Assembly (NCBI GenBank): GCA_041580235.1
Contig: JBFGEG010000001.1
Span: forward strand, 1 to 64,000
Direction: 5' to 3'
Source: JADFOJ01 sp041580235
GTDB taxonomy: Bacteria; Planctomycetota; Phycisphaerae; Phycisphaerales; SM1A02
DNA length: 64,000 nucleotides
Shown: in pieces, positions 16,394 to 24,877 of the stretch
Layout of the letters: each line of letters begins with the position of its first letter
How positions within the stretch are numbered: position 1 is the stretch's first letter
The notes under the pieces: model-generated
Told to the model about the DNA's origin: nothing
The model's input: only the letters and a program-made list of their open reading frames with translations
Databases searched by the model: none
Made by a program: the position numbers and the translations under genes

Positions 16394-16680
16394 CTTTTGA
16401 TGTGACGACGCCCCGTGGCGGGAGGGCCGCGGGAACCGACCGGTGGTCGACCGGGTAACCCCTGACGGATCTTCCGCCGCCACACCCCTGCCCGGCGGGC
16501 GGTCACCCTCAAACAGCACCCATTGCCCCACGGCCGCACAACCGGACGGGTTTTGCAACTTTGGGCAGGGCCGTCGTCCGGCACTCCGCCGTCGGATCCC
16601 AGCCCTTTGCGGCCGCGATCGCGACGCCTGAAACTTACTCTTGTGGTGGCTCCCCACATTTCCACCAGAAGGACGACCCG

Positions 16681-17556
16681 ATGAAGAGCAAGTGTCTCAA
16701 GCAGCTCGCCACCCTTGGATTCGCCTCCGCGGCCGCACTGGGCGTGTTGTTCGTCAACCAGACGGCAACCGGCGGCACGCCATTCGAGGAGGTCGTGATC
16801 TACGGCATCGATGGCGACACCAACCAGCTGATGCGCTACACCTTCGACACCGACACCTTCCACACCATCGGCGTGGTGACGGCCAACGGCAGCGCGGTCG
16901 AGAACACCGAGGGCCTGACGTGGGTCGGCTCGGGCCCTGCCAAGGGCATGTACTGCGTCCCGCGTGACGGGGCCCTGTCGGGCAAGATGCTCAGGATCAA
17001 CCCCATGGACGCGTCGGCCGAGGTCGTGTTCAACAGCCTGTCGGACGACATCACCGCCATGGTCTCCTTTCAGGTCGGCTCGGACTGGGTGATCCTGGCC
17101 TGGGACTACAATGACGACAGGCTCCTGGCCATGGACCCGGTGACCGGCGCCGGCCAGTGGCTCTTCGGGGCGAGCCTGGAGATCGAGGGCCTGGCCATCG
17201 GCCCCGACGGGACGATTTACGCCAACTCGGACACGGATCTCTACACCGTGGATCTGGTCGCCGAGACCTTCACGCACGTCGGCTCCACCGGCACGAACAA
17301 GTTGGAGTCGATGGAATACTGCTTCGGTGACCAGGACCCGCAGATCGATGTCGCCGGCGTCCCGGCCTCCTGGACCGCCGACGGCGTTCTGCTCGGCTTC
17401 GACGACAAGGGCGACAGCATCGAGATCATCAACCCCGCCACCGGCGAGACCCGGCAGTTCTCCTGCTCGTTCGCCACGGTGGACTGCGAAGGTCTCGTGA
17501 CCCTGACCCAGCTCACCGACCCCTACGGCAAGATCGTCGTGGAGCCCTGCGACTGA
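16681..17556 (+). CDS. Secreted protein of unknown function with propeller-like repeats
   Basis: A 291-residue protein with a signal peptide (MKSKCLKQLATLGFASAAALGVLFV, cleavage near residue 31). The mature part has repeated D-x-x-x-x-L/V units such as IYGIDGDTNQLMRYTFDTDTF, LLAMDPVTGAGQW, IYANSDTDLYTVDL and IEIINPATGETRQF, which look like blades of a beta-propeller that track a value. No catalytic motif is visible. GAAGGA lies upstream at the right distance, so the ATG at 16681 is preferred over in-frame upstream codons. It is monocistronic, followed by the terminator at 17,582. The 287 bases between tRNA-Ser and this gene hold no other gene. Confidence 0.6.
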   Translation: MKSKCLKQLATLGFASAAALGVLFVNQTATGGTPFEEVVIYGIDGDTNQLMRYTFDTDTFHTIGVVTANGSAVENTEGLTWVGSGPAKGMYCVPRDGALSGKMLRINPMDASAEVVFNSLSDDITAMVSFQVGSDWVILAWDYNDDRLLAMDPVTGAGQWLFGASLEIEGLAIGPDGTIYANSDTDLYTVDLVAETFTHVGSTGTNKLESMEYCFGDQDPQIDVAGVPASWTADGVLLGFDDKGDSIEIINPATGETRQFSCSFATVDCEGLVTLTQLTDPYGKIVVEPCD

Positions 17557-17581
17557 GCAATCCCTGAACTTCACGCATGGG

Positions 17582-17623
17582 CCGGACGCCTCTTCCGTGA
17601 GGACGCGTCCGGTCGTTCATTTT
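17582..17623 (+). terminator. Intrinsic terminator after the secreted propeller-like protein
   Basis: CCGGACGC (17582-17589) pairs with GCGTCCGG (17605-17612), eight base pairs with a 15-base loop, followed by a T-rich tract (TCGTTCATTTT). It is 26 bases after the stop codon. Confidence 0.7.
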
Positions 17624-17728
17624 GCGGCCCCGCGGGTCCCACGCCGGGCCCGAATCCCGAATACCGCCCCGACCGGCAAGACGAAACGACCTCTCCCGGG
17701 CTACACTCCGCCTGAGAAAGTTTTCTCT

Positions 17729-17803
17729 CGGGCTGTAGCGCAGCTTGGTTAGCGCGCTTGACTGGGGGTCAAGAGGTCGGCGGTTCGAATCCGCCCAGCC
17801 CGA
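17729..17803 (+). tRNA. tRNA-Pro (anticodon GGG)
   Basis: A 75-base cloverleaf: acceptor CGGGCTG/CAGCCCG with discriminator A and the C1 start typical of bacterial proline tRNAs, D-arm AGCGCAGCTTGGTTAGCGC, anticodon stem CTTGA/TCAAG with loop CTGGGGG giving GGG (reads CCC), and T-loop GGTTCGAATCC. Confidence 0.95.
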
Positions 17804-17881
17804 TTTGGCGTCTGCTCGTCCGGCGGCTCGCGCGGGCGATGCCGCGTCCGACGCCGCCATTCGCTGACTCCGTTCCTGCCC

Positions 17882-18661
17882 TCAGCGCCAGGCGTGGCAG
17901 ACGATTCGACCTTGGGCGAGGCCGCGGAGCAGGCGGGAGCGGCGGTCCTTGAGCTTGTCCCGCAGCGCCCGGCCGGCCTGGCGGAATACCGAGTCCAGAT
18001 AGACGACGTTGACTTTCCGAAAGCCGACGGACTGCAGCATCGCCCGCACCGCCGCCGGGTTCGGGCCGACCCAGTTGGAAGAATCGCTCTTGAGCTCACC
18101 GCCGGGGTAGAAGGCCATGCACGGCCGACGCACGTGGAGCATGTCGACAACGCTCTCGAGAACCAGCAGCTCGCCCGTGACGCTGGCTACTTTCTCCAGC
18201 GCCAGCATCGGATGACGCATGTGGTAGAGGACGCCGAGAAACAGCACCACGTCGAACACACCGACGTTCTGCGGCGATATGTCGAGCACATCGAGGTCGC
18301 GGTCTTCAACATTCGAGCCCAGCGTCTCGCGTGCCAGCTCGAATCCCGCCTTGGTGGCCGGGCCGCGGCCCGACCAGCAGTAGGAGTCCGTGGCGAGCAC
18401 CCGACGTGCCCCGCGTCGCTCCGCTTCAAACGAAAAGTACCCGTCCCACGCCCCGACGTCCAGCACCGTCTTGCCCGCCACGTCTGGCAGCTTGAGCCGC
18501 CGGAGCTTCTGCGGCGTCGGATCTCTGCCCGGCGTCACGATGCCCTGCCCGAGATCGATCCGATGCCACCAGTTGACCGCGCCCACGCGTTGCCGCAGGT
18601 CCGCGGTGGCGACCGCCTCGGTCTGGCGGAGCATTGGTGTTGAACTCGACATGACGGACAT
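17882..18661 (-). CDS. CmoB-like (DUF1698) class I SAM methyltransferase
   Basis: A 259-residue protein with an N-terminal stretch WWHRIDLGQGIVTPG and then the SAM-binding motif KTVLDVGAWDGYFSFEAERRGA near residues 65-85, followed by VLATD and DVVLFLGVLYHM. These features match CmoB, which transfers a carboxymethyl group to U34 of tRNA, and related uncharacterised methyltransferases. It is shorter than E. coli CmoB (323) and lacks part of its N-terminal domain, so a tRNA role is uncertain; a small-molecule or sugar methyltransferase is possible. The ATG at 18661 is chosen; an in-frame ATG nine bases later is an alternative. Confidence 0.65.
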   Translation of the reverse strand: MSVMSSSTPMLRQTEAVATADLRQRVGAVNWWHRIDLGQGIVTPGRDPTPQKLRRLKLPDVAGKTVLDVGAWDGYFSFEAERRGARRVLATDSYCWSGRGPATKAGFELARETLGSNVEDRDLDVLDISPQNVGVFDVVLFLGVLYHMRHPMLALEKVASVTGELLVLESVVDMLHVRRPCMAFYPGGELKSDSSNWVGPNPAAVRAMLQSVGFRKVNVVYLDSVFRQAGRALRDKLKDRRSRLLRGLAQGRIVCHAWR

Positions 18662-18720
18662 GGTACGGGCCCCGCGATCGAAGCGTGGGGCTCGTGCATC
18701 CCGATCCCGTGACCGAAGGC

Positions 18721-19254
18721 ATGGAGCCGAGCATCTCTTGTGCCGATCAGGCAGAGATGGCCGCCTATGCCAGCTACCTGTGGCTCGTGCTCCTGGTCGT
18801 CGGGCTTGCCGCACTGGTGTTGTACCTGGGCTTCCTGTCGCGGCCGCCTCGCCCTTCGGAACCCGGCCACCTGTTCTTCTCCTACCTGCGCGGCCGCAAC
18901 AAGGGCGCTTTTCTGTTTGTGATGGTGGTGCTCCTGCCGCTGGTCGTGTTCGGCGCCTGGCGTGCGAGCCGCATCGTTCCCGACATCGCGGAACTGATCG
19001 CGCCGTACCCGAACGTGCGTGAGGTCACCTGGGTTGCGAGGGTCGACGAGACACGCCGTTTTCTGATCGAAACCGACGACCCGGCCGGGGCCGTGCTCGC
19101 CTTTCACGCCGATCCGGTGAACCGTCCCGGCTGGACGCTCGTCCACCGGGATGCGTTGACGCTGCGGCTGGAGCGTGACGACGAGACCCTGCTCATCGTG
19201 GCCGGCACTGCGCACATCGGCACGCGCGTGCTGTACCGACTGGGCACGAACTGA
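18721..19254 (+). CDS. Small membrane protein, function unknown
   Basis: The 177-residue product has two hydrophobic helices, about residues 17-39 (SYLWLVLLVVGLAALVLYLG) and 61-83 (GAFLFVMVVLLPLVVFGAW), then a soluble C-terminal domain of about 90 residues with alternating beta-like strands (FLIETDDPAGAVLAFH, GWTLVHRDALTLRLERDD). No family is recognised. It starts 60 bases from the divergent methyltransferase. An in-frame GTG at 18685 would add 12 residues; ATG 18721 is preferred only because it is ATG. Confidence 0.5.
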   Translation: MEPSISCADQAEMAAYASYLWLVLLVVGLAALVLYLGFLSRPPRPSEPGHLFFSYLRGRNKGAFLFVMVVLLPLVVFGAWRASRIVPDIAELIAPYPNVREVTWVARVDETRRFLIETDDPAGAVLAFHADPVNRPGWTLVHRDALTLRLERDDETLLIVAGTAHIGTRVLYRLGTN

Positions 19255-19329
19255 CTTCGCCGGGCAAACTCGCCCTGGCCCTTCCAGACGTACCGATCGG
19301 GGTCCCTGAGCAGGTATCTTGTCCGGGTC

Positions 19330-20463
19330 GTGAACACGCCCGTCACCAGCCGCAACCGCTTCCAGCGTCACCGCAAGAAGGTCATCGCGGCGATGCTCGT
19401 GGCGGTCTTCGTCGGGGCGGAGCTGGCGACGCGTGTGCTGGCGCGGCAGGGCCTGGTCGCCTACCGCCCGTTTCCGACGACCCGCGAACCGCAGTTCTGG
19501 GCCGACGTGAACGAGACGTTCGGCGTCTGGCACCTGCCCGACGCCGAGTTCCGCCACGGCACCGCCTGCTTCGACGTGACGTACCGCTCGAACTCCTACG
19601 GCGCACGGGACGCCGAGCGGAGCCGGCGGTCCGAGGCCCCCCGCCGGGTCGTCGTCCTTGGCGACTCCTTCGTGGAGGGTTTCGGCGCCGACACCGAAGC
19701 TCGCATGACCAACCTCGTCGAGGCGGCGACGGGCATCGAGCACCTCAACTTCGGGACCTCCGGCAACTTCGGGCCTGTGCAGGAGTGGCTGCTGTACGAC
19801 TCCCTCGCGTCGGGATTCGACCACACCGACGTCTTCGTCTTCCTGCTTCCCGCCAACGACTTCGCCGACATGAAGCCGGCCCGCTTTCCGGCGGACCGGT
19901 ACCGCCCCTACCTTCGCGGCTCGGGCGACACGTTCGAGGTGTGGTACCCCATCGCGTTCGGCGACCGGCGTGTCCAGGAGCCGCAGTCTCCGCTCAGGAT
20001 CGCGCGGCGGCATCTGTATAACAGCTGCTACCTGCTCAACGCGGTTCGCAACGCCTTCGAGCCCGACCTCAAGCCGACGCTCGACCCCTCGGGACCATGC
20101 ACGTACGCCGGCGTGTCGAGCAAGGGAGCCGAGCCGCTGCTGTTCGTCTATGAGCGTCTGGTCCGGCGGGCGGGCGACCGCCGCGTGACGATCTTCGTCA
20201 TCCCGCGTCTCCGCGACCTGGAGTCCTGCGACGAACCGGAGCAGACGGGCATCGTGGCCATCCTGAAGGACTTCGCGGCGAGCCGCCCGTCGGTCGCTGT
20301 GGTCGACCTGCTGCCGCACTTCGCCCGGCACGCCGAGGCCAACGGCCTCGACTACGACGCGTACTTCCTGTCTTGCGACGGGCACTGGTCACCGTTGGGT
20401 AACCGCGTCGCCGCCGAGGCCGTGATCGAGAGCGTCTACGGCCGCAGTTGGGCCCTCCCGTGA
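19330..20463 (+). CDS. Membrane-anchored SGNH/GDSL-hydrolase-like protein
   Basis: The 377-residue protein starts with GTG, has a basic N-terminus and one membrane helix (about residues 17-35), and a periplasmic SGNH fold: block I VVVLGDSFVEGFG near residue 112, FGTSGNFGPVQ with the oxyanion Gly/Asn, LLPANDFAD, and the C-terminal catalytic pair in CDGHWSPLGNRVAAEAV (Asp and His). SGNH enzymes of this size often add or remove O-acetyl groups on surface polysaccharides, as AlgX/AlgJ do. No partner acyltransferase (MBOAT) is adjacent. Family call good; substrate is inference. Confidence 0.7.
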   Translation: MNTPVTSRNRFQRHRKKVIAAMLVAVFVGAELATRVLARQGLVAYRPFPTTREPQFWADVNETFGVWHLPDAEFRHGTACFDVTYRSNSYGARDAERSRRSEAPRRVVVLGDSFVEGFGADTEARMTNLVEAATGIEHLNFGTSGNFGPVQEWLLYDSLASGFDHTDVFVFLLPANDFADMKPARFPADRYRPYLRGSGDTFEVWYPIAFGDRRVQEPQSPLRIARRHLYNSCYLLNAVRNAFEPDLKPTLDPSGPCTYAGVSSKGAEPLLFVYERLVRRAGDRRVTIFVIPRLRDLESCDEPEQTGIVAILKDFAASRPSVAVVDLLPHFARHAEANGLDYDAYFLSCDGHWSPLGNRVAAEAVIESVYGRSWALP

Positions 20464-20588
20464 GTTCAGGTTTGGGCCGAAACAGCTATACCGCGGCCGA
20501 GCCCCTTCGTGTCTAATGGAGGTGGAGGGGCCTTTGTCAATGAGCTCAGTGGGTCCGGCGACTCGCGTTGCCGGCGAAGGGGTCACGT

Positions 20589-23582
20589 ATGCTCAGACGG
20601 GTCTCGATGCTCGCGGTCATCCTCTGCCTGGGGCCGGTCTCCGCCGCGCTTGGCCAGTGCCCCGGTGATGTCGACGGCGACGGTGAGGTCGGCATCAACG
20701 ACTTCCTGGCGGTGCTCGGCCAGTGGGGCCCCGGCGGCGGCTCCGCCGACGTCGATGGCGACGGATCCGTCGGCATCCAGGACTTCCTGATCATTCTCGG
20801 CAACTGGGGACCGTGCCCGGCACCGCCGCCCTACCCCACGCCGCCGGCGATCGTCGTCTACAACCTCAACTACCCCGACCTGGACGGGACCGGTGTGAAC
20901 GACTCGCGGGAGATCGCCGAGTACTACGTCGCGGCACGAGGGCTCGATCCTGCGGCGCTGTGCGGCGTCCGGCTGCCGCCCGGCGAGTATGCGACGCCCG
21001 ACGAGCTGCTGGGGGCCCGAAGGACCATCGTCGAGAACTGCATCTGCCCCGTCGTCTCCCAGGATGTGCAGGACGGCACGGGCTGCGACATCGCCAATGC
21101 CGGCGCGCTGGAGAGCATCCGCGATGCGTCGCCGATCACCCATATGGTCCTGGTCAAGGGCATCCCCATCCGCCTGTTCGCGCTGGGCTGGCCGGATCAG
21201 GCCGAGACCGACATGCAGGGACCGTCGTTCGGCTTCTACCTGAGCTATCTCGTCTATCACGACGCGGACATCTTCTCCGACGTCGCCCTCGTGGAGCCTC
21301 TGCCCTACGCCAGTGCGACCGACGCCGGGCTCGGATACATCGGGCCGCTCGACCCTGCGAGCCATCACATGCTGGCCTACGGCCGCGTCGAGGCCATGAC
21401 CCGCGAGCGGACGGTCGATCTCATCGACCGCACGATCGCGGCGGAACGGGCCGGCGTGAAGGGCAACATCCTGCTCGAGGACACCGACCCGTTCTTCTAC
21501 GACCTGACCTCGACCCACGACAGCGTGTGCTTCGACTATCTCTCGCACGAGCCGTTCGTCTTTGGCGATCCGGCGAGCTCCTGGCCCTACCAGCTCTGCC
21601 GGGTCGGCAGCACCGCGTCGTCGTCCGTGGACTCCGACCCCGGCAATATCCCCGGCGCGGCGGGGACCACCGTGCCTTACGCCGTCAATGCCGGCGTATT
21701 GCACGGCCGGAACTCCATTCCAGGCTTCAGCGGCTTCGGCGGCTTCTACAACATGTTGAACTGGCACACGTCCGACGAAACGTGCACCGAGCTGTGCCGC
21801 CAGCTCCCGACCCAGCAGGAGCAGGACGACTGCCGCGCCAGCTCCACGGACTATTTCAGGGAGATCAACACCGACTGCGTCGGCGTGGCCGGCGGGTTCA
21901 TGGCGTACCAGCTCAGCTCGTTCGGCGTGCAGTACTACGGGTTCACCCCGCCCGGCTGGGGGCTCTCCAAGGGCAGCTCCTTCCACAAGAGCATGCCCCG
22001 TGTTCTGTCCGGCCCCGCGTTTGACGACGGCGTCCAGTTCACCGACGACCGCTACCTGCACTACGGCGTGTACGACCACCTGACCCCCGATCAATCAACG
22101 TGCGAGTCGGGCGCCTGCCCGGCCCACCTGCCCGTCGTGCTGGCCACCACGGTGGACATCGACGACGTGTTCATCGGCGACAGCGCCAAGCAACACACGC
22201 TGCGGTTCCGGTACCGCTACACCGAGTCGCCGGGGCAGCCGGCCGCGACTCTGTTCATGCGGCTGCGGTACTTTCGAGACTCCGGCCTCCACCAGGACTC
22301 GGCTCTCGAGATGACGAGCATCGTGGACTCGGCGGGAGGATGGAGCACCGCCAGCCGGGACTTTTCGATCGGGCCCGTCGCCAACGAGTCCGTGACCGCG
22401 ATCAGGGTCCGGCTGTGGGCCAGCGCCGACGACAACATCAGCGGATTCCTCGACCTCGACGGATTCGAGCTCATCGACGCGGATACCCAGGCCAACGTCA
22501 TGCCCGTGGACGTCGGCAGCTTCACGGCCGACCAGAAGGAAACCACCGAGCAGGGCGACTGGGCGGCGAACGTCATCGATCGGCTCGGCGGCATCGCCAG
22601 CTGGGGCACGGCCTCCCACCACACGTCCGGGGCCTCGACCCTTGGCGGGCGATTCCCCGGCGCTTTGTTCGCCGGCCGCACGCTCGGCGAAGCGCTGGCC
22701 CATGCCAATTCCGTCGGCCCCGCCGGCGTGATCTACGGCGATCCGCTCTACCGGCCCGCCGCGGCGAAGCTGTACACCACCGGTTTCGTCCCCGTCTATC
22801 AGCACGACCACATCGGTGACCGCGACGGCTACGACGTCTGGAGCGACACGTACCAGCCCATCGACCTGACCATCAATGTCCTGCACGGCACCGACAACGT
22901 GAACACGACCCGTTGGGAGATTCTGACCTGCCCGGAGGTCGGGATCGGCCCGTGCGAGGGAAGCTGGACCTCGCACCGGCAGGGTGTCGGGGCCGTGGAG
23001 GGGCTGTCGCTGGGCGGATTGGACTCCTTCATCGATCTCGGTCAGGACCAGAGCCTCACCGTGAAGCTGCGGGTCTGGAACGAGGGGCAGGAGGACGCCG
23101 ATCTGACCAACTACGCCTACTTCAGGTACTGGGCCCATGAACTGCCCGAGTGCCCCGGCGACGGCAACGCGGACGGCGTCGTCGACGTGCTCGACGAGAC
23201 GGCACTCCTGCTGTACTGGGGTCCCAAGTGGTTCTGCTCGCAGGCGTGCCCGATGGTCGACGGGTTCTGCATCGCCGATGTCAACCAGGACGGCCAGGTC
23301 GACATCCAGGACTGGCTGATCGTGCTCAACAGCGCCGGCCTCTGCCTCATCCCGTTGGACTGCCCGGCCGACGTCAACGGCGACGGCATCGTGGACGGGC
23401 TGGATCTCGAGCTCGTCGAGCAGTACTGGACCTGGGGCGCGACGTGCCCGCTGCCGTACGAGGAGTGCCCCGTAGACGAGGACACGGGGTTCTGCGTCTA
23501 CGACCTCGACCTCGACGGCGATGTCGACGAGGCCGACCACCAGGCCCTGCTGAACCTGACCTGGGGACCGTGCCCCTTCTAG
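20589..23582 (+). CDS. Large secreted protein resembling the TIGR03790 family, with dockerin-like repeats at both ends
   Basis: A 997-residue secreted protein. The signal peptide is at residues 1-23 (MLAVILCLGPVSAALG). Two dockerin-like calcium-loop repeats follow at about 25-80 (DVDGDGEVGINDFLAVLGQWG and DVDGDGSVGIQDFLIILGNWG). The main domain begins VVYNLNYPDLDGTGVNDSREIAEYYVAARGLD, which I recognise as the start of the TIGR03790 conserved hypothetical family, and runs to about residue 700. The C-terminal 145 residues hold three to four more EF-hand-like repeats (DGNADGVVDVLDE, DVNQDGQVDIQDW, DVNGDGIVDGLDL, DLDLDGDVDEADH). Such repeats may anchor proteins or bind calcium. ATG 20589 is chosen because GGCGAAGGGG lies upstream. 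Function unknown. Confidence 0.7.
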   Translation: MLRRVSMLAVILCLGPVSAALGQCPGDVDGDGEVGINDFLAVLGQWGPGGGSADVDGDGSVGIQDFLIILGNWGPCPAPPPYPTPPAIVVYNLNYPDLDGTGVNDSREIAEYYVAARGLDPAALCGVRLPPGEYATPDELLGARRTIVENCICPVVSQDVQDGTGCDIANAGALESIRDASPITHMVLVKGIPIRLFALGWPDQAETDMQGPSFGFYLSYLVYHDADIFSDVALVEPLPYASATDAGLGYIGPLDPASHHMLAYGRVEAMTRERTVDLIDRTIAAERAGVKGNILLEDTDPFFYDLTSTHDSVCFDYLSHEPFVFGDPASSWPYQLCRVGSTASSSVDSDPGNIPGAAGTTVPYAVNAGVLHGRNSIPGFSGFGGFYNMLNWHTSDETCTELCRQLPTQQEQDDCRASSTDYFREINTDCVGVAGGFMAYQLSSFGVQYYGFTPPGWGLSKGSSFHKSMPRVLSGPAFDDGVQFTDDRYLHYGVYDHLTPDQSTCESGACPAHLPVVLATTVDIDDVFIGDSAKQHTLRFRYRYTESPGQPAATLFMRLRYFRDSGLHQDSALEMTSIVDSAGGWSTASRDFSIGPVANESVTAIRVRLWASADDNISGFLDLDGFELIDADTQANVMPVDVGSFTADQKETTEQGDWAANVIDRLGGIASWGTASHHTSGASTLGGRFPGALFAGRTLGEALAHANSVGPAGVIYGDPLYRPAAAKLYTTGFVPVYQHDHIGDRDGYDVWSDTYQPIDLTINVLHGTDNVNTTRWEILTCPEVGIGPCEGSWTSHRQGVGAVEGLSLGGLDSFIDLGQDQSLTVKLRVWNEGQEDADLTNYAYFRYWAHELPECPGDGNADGVVDVLDETALLLYWGPKWFCSQACPMVDGFCIADVNQDGQVDIQDWLIVLNSAGLCLIPLDCPADVNGDGIVDGLDLELVEQYWTWGATCPLPYEECPVDEDTGFCVYDLDLDGDVDEADHQALLNLTWGPCPF

Positions 23583-23611
23583 TGGCCCGAGTCGGAAGTT
23601 CAGCGGGCCAC
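23582..23611 (+). terminator. Hairpin between convergent genes, probable terminator
   Basis: GTGGCCCG (23582-23589) pairs with CGGGCCAC (23604-23611), eight perfect pairs with a 14-base loop, directly at the stop codon of the secreted protein and 47 bases before the stop of the convergent gene. There is no T-run. Confidence 0.45.
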
Positions 23612-23657
23612 GATCGAAAGAGTGCCTGGGGCCGGTCGGCCCGCGGCACCCGAGTGC

Positions 23658-24311
23658 TCAGTATCCCTTCTTGGTGGTCGCGGCCTCCTTGGCCCCGCTC
23701 ATGCGGGTGCCGACGATCTCCAGGCTCTTGAACTCGTGGCCGTCAGCGGTCGTGTCATACATCACGAAGCTGTAGGAGTCGTGATCGCTCATCTTGTCGA
23801 CGGCCCGGACCTGCTTGTACTTGCCGGCCATGACGTCGGGCACGTCGACCGTGTAATGGATCGTGGTGCCGTCACCGCTGGGCGTGCCTTCGTAGCGCAT
23901 GACGCCGGTCATCATGTTGTCGAACCAGATCACGAAGTAGGTCTTCGTCAGGTTGTCGTAGCCGAAGACGCTGCGGCCCTCGAACGGCATGCCCATGAGG
24001 CCCGGCCCCTCGACCTTTTCGATGAAGTAGCGGCCGTCCATGACGGATTTGATGGTGGAGGTCGCCTCGATCGTTTCCGGCTCGGTGTTGGGTGCATGCC
24101 ACATCTTGCCGGCGAGGGTCCACGTGCCGGCCCGGCTCGCGAGCATCGCGTGCTCCTTGCCCGGCGTCGAGTACTTCATCCAGGCCTGCATCTCCGCCTG
24201 CTGCTCCGGGGTCATCTCCGCGAAGGGGTTCTCCTGGGCAAGCAGCCCGGCGGAAACGAGGATCGCCGCGCACGCGGCGGCGGCCACGGCCGCGCAGTTT
24301 CGTCGTGTCAT
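23658..24311 (-). CDS. Secreted DUF1579-family protein
   Basis: The 217-residue protein has a signal peptide (MTRRNCAAVAAAACAAILVSAGLLA, cleaved near residue 25). The mature protein carries PGKEHAMLASRAGTWTLAGKMW, a stretch DGRYFIEKVEGPGLMGMPFEGRSVFGYDN and TYFVIWFDNMMTG. These match the DUF1579 family of small lipocalin-like secreted proteins of unknown role. It is a single gene, convergent with the large secreted protein upstream in the map. ATG 24311 gives the signal peptide its correct start. Confidence 0.75.
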   Translation of the reverse strand: MTRRNCAAVAAAACAAILVSAGLLAQENPFAEMTPEQQAEMQAWMKYSTPGKEHAMLASRAGTWTLAGKMWHAPNTEPETIEATSTIKSVMDGRYFIEKVEGPGLMGMPFEGRSVFGYDNLTKTYFVIWFDNMMTGVMRYEGTPSGDGTTIHYTVDVPDVMAGKYKQVRAVDKMSDHDSYSFVMYDTTADGHEFKSLEIVGTRMSGAKEAATTKKGY

Positions 24312-24580
24312 GGGTCTTCCCTTTCTGTCGGTGTGTGTGCGAAGGACGTACTGGAGGTCAGAATACCGGCGGCAATCGGGCACGGGAAGGGCCGGCCGGC
24401 CGGAGACGGGTGTGAGCTCGCATGTCCGTCATTCCGATAAGCCCGCAGATCCTCCAGATGGAACCGGGCGGCCGAGGCGCATGCCGTTCTCGCGGTCGGA
24501 CTGTGGTGGCACCCGGCCGTCCGCGCCGATCTCGCCCGAACGGGTGACCCTCATCGGGTCACGATTCAAGGGGGCACGAC

Positions 24581-24823
24581 ATGAAATCAACCGGAACCGC
24601 CTACGGGCTTTGGTGCTTGAGCTTGATCGGCATCTCGGGAATTCACCGGTTCTATCTGGGCAGAAAGGTCTCCGGCGTCATCTGGCTGCTGACGTTCGGT
24701 CTGCTGGGCTTCGGCCAGCTCATCGACCTGTTCCTGATTCCCAAGATGATCGCCGGCAGCACCGGCGCCGGCGCCGCGGGCATGGTGGGCGGCGAGGAGC
24801 CGCCGGCCCAGGCCGCCGCCTGA
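24581..24823 (+). CDS. TM2-domain membrane protein
   Basis: An 80-residue protein made of a TM2 domain: a first helix (YGLWCLSLIGISGIHRFYLGR), the conserved turn with GIHRFYLG, and a second helix (GVIWLLTFGLLGFGQLIDLFLIP). A Gly/Ala-rich tail follows. TM2 proteins are small and widespread, with no firm biochemical role in bacteria. The GGGGGCACGAC just upstream may serve as a ribosome site. It lies alone between the DUF1579 gene and the sulfatase-like gene. The 269 bases before it hold nothing I recognise. Confidence 0.85.
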   Translation: MKSTGTAYGLWCLSLIGISGIHRFYLGRKVSGVIWLLTFGLLGFGQLIDLFLIPKMIAGSTGAGAAGMVGGEEPPAQAAA

Positions 24824-24877
24824 ACAGGACGGGCTCAAAAGACACGCGACGGCGCCCGCCCACGTACAATCGGCACG

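Noticed and set aside
20568..20588. TTG start for the TIGR03790-like protein at 20568
   Set aside because: The ATG at 20589 has a good ribosome site and directly begins a signal peptide; the added seven residues do not help.
24312..24580. A short gene between the DUF1579 and TM2 genes
   Set aside because: No open frame with a start, ribosome site and plausible composition is visible there.
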